Source: Erythrobacter sp. YJ-T3-07
GTDB lineage: Bacteria > Pseudomonadota > Alphaproteobacteria > Sphingomonadales > Sphingomonadaceae
Length of the DNA stretch: 64,000 bases
Reading direction: 5' to 3'
Assembly: GCF_015999305.1 (NCBI RefSeq)
Contig: NZ_JAEAGP010000001.1
Span: 1,674,001 to 1,738,000 of the forward strand
Shown here: positions 63,901-64,000 of the stretch, piece after piece
How positions within the stretch are numbered: the stretch's first letter is position 1
Layout of the letters: the number at the start of each line of letters is the position of its first letter
Notes under the pieces: model-generated
Told to the model about the DNA's origin: nothing
Database searches by the model: none
Seen by the model: only the letters and a program-made list of their open reading frames with translations
Position numbers and translations under genes: made by a program

Positions 63901-64000
63901 CGCTCAGCGAAGAGGTCGTCGCCGATTACCAGACCACCCGGCTCAGCCTAAAGGCGCACCCGATGGCCTTCCTGCGCGCCGACTTGGCGCAGCGCGGCTT
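60939..64000 (+). CDS. dnaE2: Error-prone DNA polymerase DnaE2 (ImuC), 3' end beyond the window
   Basis: The frame is open for 1,020 codons to the window end, missing perhaps the last 60. It has the PHP domain near the N-terminus ([22 protein letters not shown]), the palm motifs [21 protein letters not shown] and [21 protein letters not shown], the fingers ([15 protein letters not shown]) and [16 protein letters not shown]. DnaE2 is the translesion polymerase of the ImuA-ImuB-DnaE2 mutasome. I chose the GTG at 60939, since earlier sequence is repeat. Two short palindromic repeats are encoded in frame, at about 61497-61527 and 61-kb-distant 63561-63580. No separate LexA box was seen before it, so it is probably read from the box at 58012. 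Confidence 0.93.
   Translation, partial: [1020 protein letters not shown]
61497..61527. repeat. Palindromic repeat inside dnaE2 (CCGGATCAGGTCCGG type)
   Basis: CCCGGATCAGGTCCGGGG, followed by TGACGAC, matches in inverse the common alphaproteobacterial repeat of the form CGTCACCCCGGAC...GTCCGGG. It is read in frame in dnaE2 and encodes the segment LPDQVRGDD, in the region following the PHP domain. Confidence 0.6.
63561..63580. repeat. R4-like hairpin inside dnaE2
   Basis: CCTCCCCTCTCGGGGGAGGA forms a CTCCCC/GGGGAG hairpin with a TCTC loop. It encodes the PPLSGED residues within the C-terminal part of DnaE2. It resembles the first hairpin of family R4. Confidence 0.5.

Overview
The window is about 64 kb of dense, high-GC chromosomal DNA. 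It probably comes from an alphaproteobacterium of the Sphingomonadales, and an Erythrobacteraceae-type organism would fit. The placement is an inference from gene content: a GTTC-N7-GTTC LexA operator type, the zapA / 6S RNA / 5-formyl-THF cyclo-ligase arrangement, a PrsK/PrsR exosortase-associated module, and imuA-imuB-dnaE2 type SOS mutagenesis genes. There is no rRNA operon, phage, insertion sequence or CRISPR array. No stretch longer than 300 bp lacks a gene. The larger gaps (roughly 120-225 bp) hold tRNAs, 6S RNA, palindromic repeats or promoters.

Layout. 1-8 kb: end of sdhE, recG, a low-molecular-weight phosphotyrosine phosphatase, a secreted DUF885 protein, a UbiB-type kinase, a Pmp3-type peptide and a HerA-like ATPase. 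8-14 kb: an alcohol-to-acetyl-CoA operon on the minus strand, made of a GAF/Fis regulator, aldehyde dehydrogenase, zinc alcohol dehydrogenase, and an acetyl-CoA synthetase fused at its N-terminus to a DUF779 domain. 14-19 kb: tRNA-Pro, thyA and the branched-chain 2-oxoacid dehydrogenase E1alpha-E1beta-E2 operon. 20-23 kb: tRNA-Asp, a GST, a MutM-type glycosylase, and the fau / 6S RNA / zapA block. 23.5-29.4 kb: a carbon metabolism cluster (tkt, gap, pgk, thioesterase, class I aldolase). 29.5-36 kb: thiE, an M23 peptidase, efp, an inositol-monophosphatase homologue, and a GGDEF-EAL protein coupled to a predicted outer-membrane protein. 36-44 kb: tRNA-Leu, SLC13 permease, M20 amidohydrolase, beta-carbonic anhydrase, and isocitrate lyase divergent from a RamB/ScfR-like regulator. 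44-49 kb: a PEP-CTERM/XrtA-associated sugar transferase with PrsK and PrsR. 49-54.5 kb: a TerC-like DUF475 protein, panB, and two amino-acid-type transporters. 55-64 kb: an SOS region.

The SOS region is the most notable part. It has two transcription units in the same orientation, each headed by an exact GAAC-N7-GAAC LexA box that ends two bases before the start codon. The first is imuA-imuB. The second is a radical SAM DNA-repair-type protein, a DUF4130-UdgX uracil-DNA glycosylase and dnaE2 (cut by the window end). The mutagenic polymerase therefore appears to be co-expressed with a uracil-DNA processing pair. The C-terminal 58 codons of imuA are made of a composite palindromic repeat whose sister copy lies just upstream of pgk.

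Several families of palindromic repeats are scattered through the window. Some lie inside coding sequence (imuA, dnaE2), and others supply the ribosome-binding region of downstream genes (pgk, possibly imuB). Metabolically, the ethanol/acetaldehyde/acetate operon and the isocitrate lyase module together suggest growth on two-carbon compounds.
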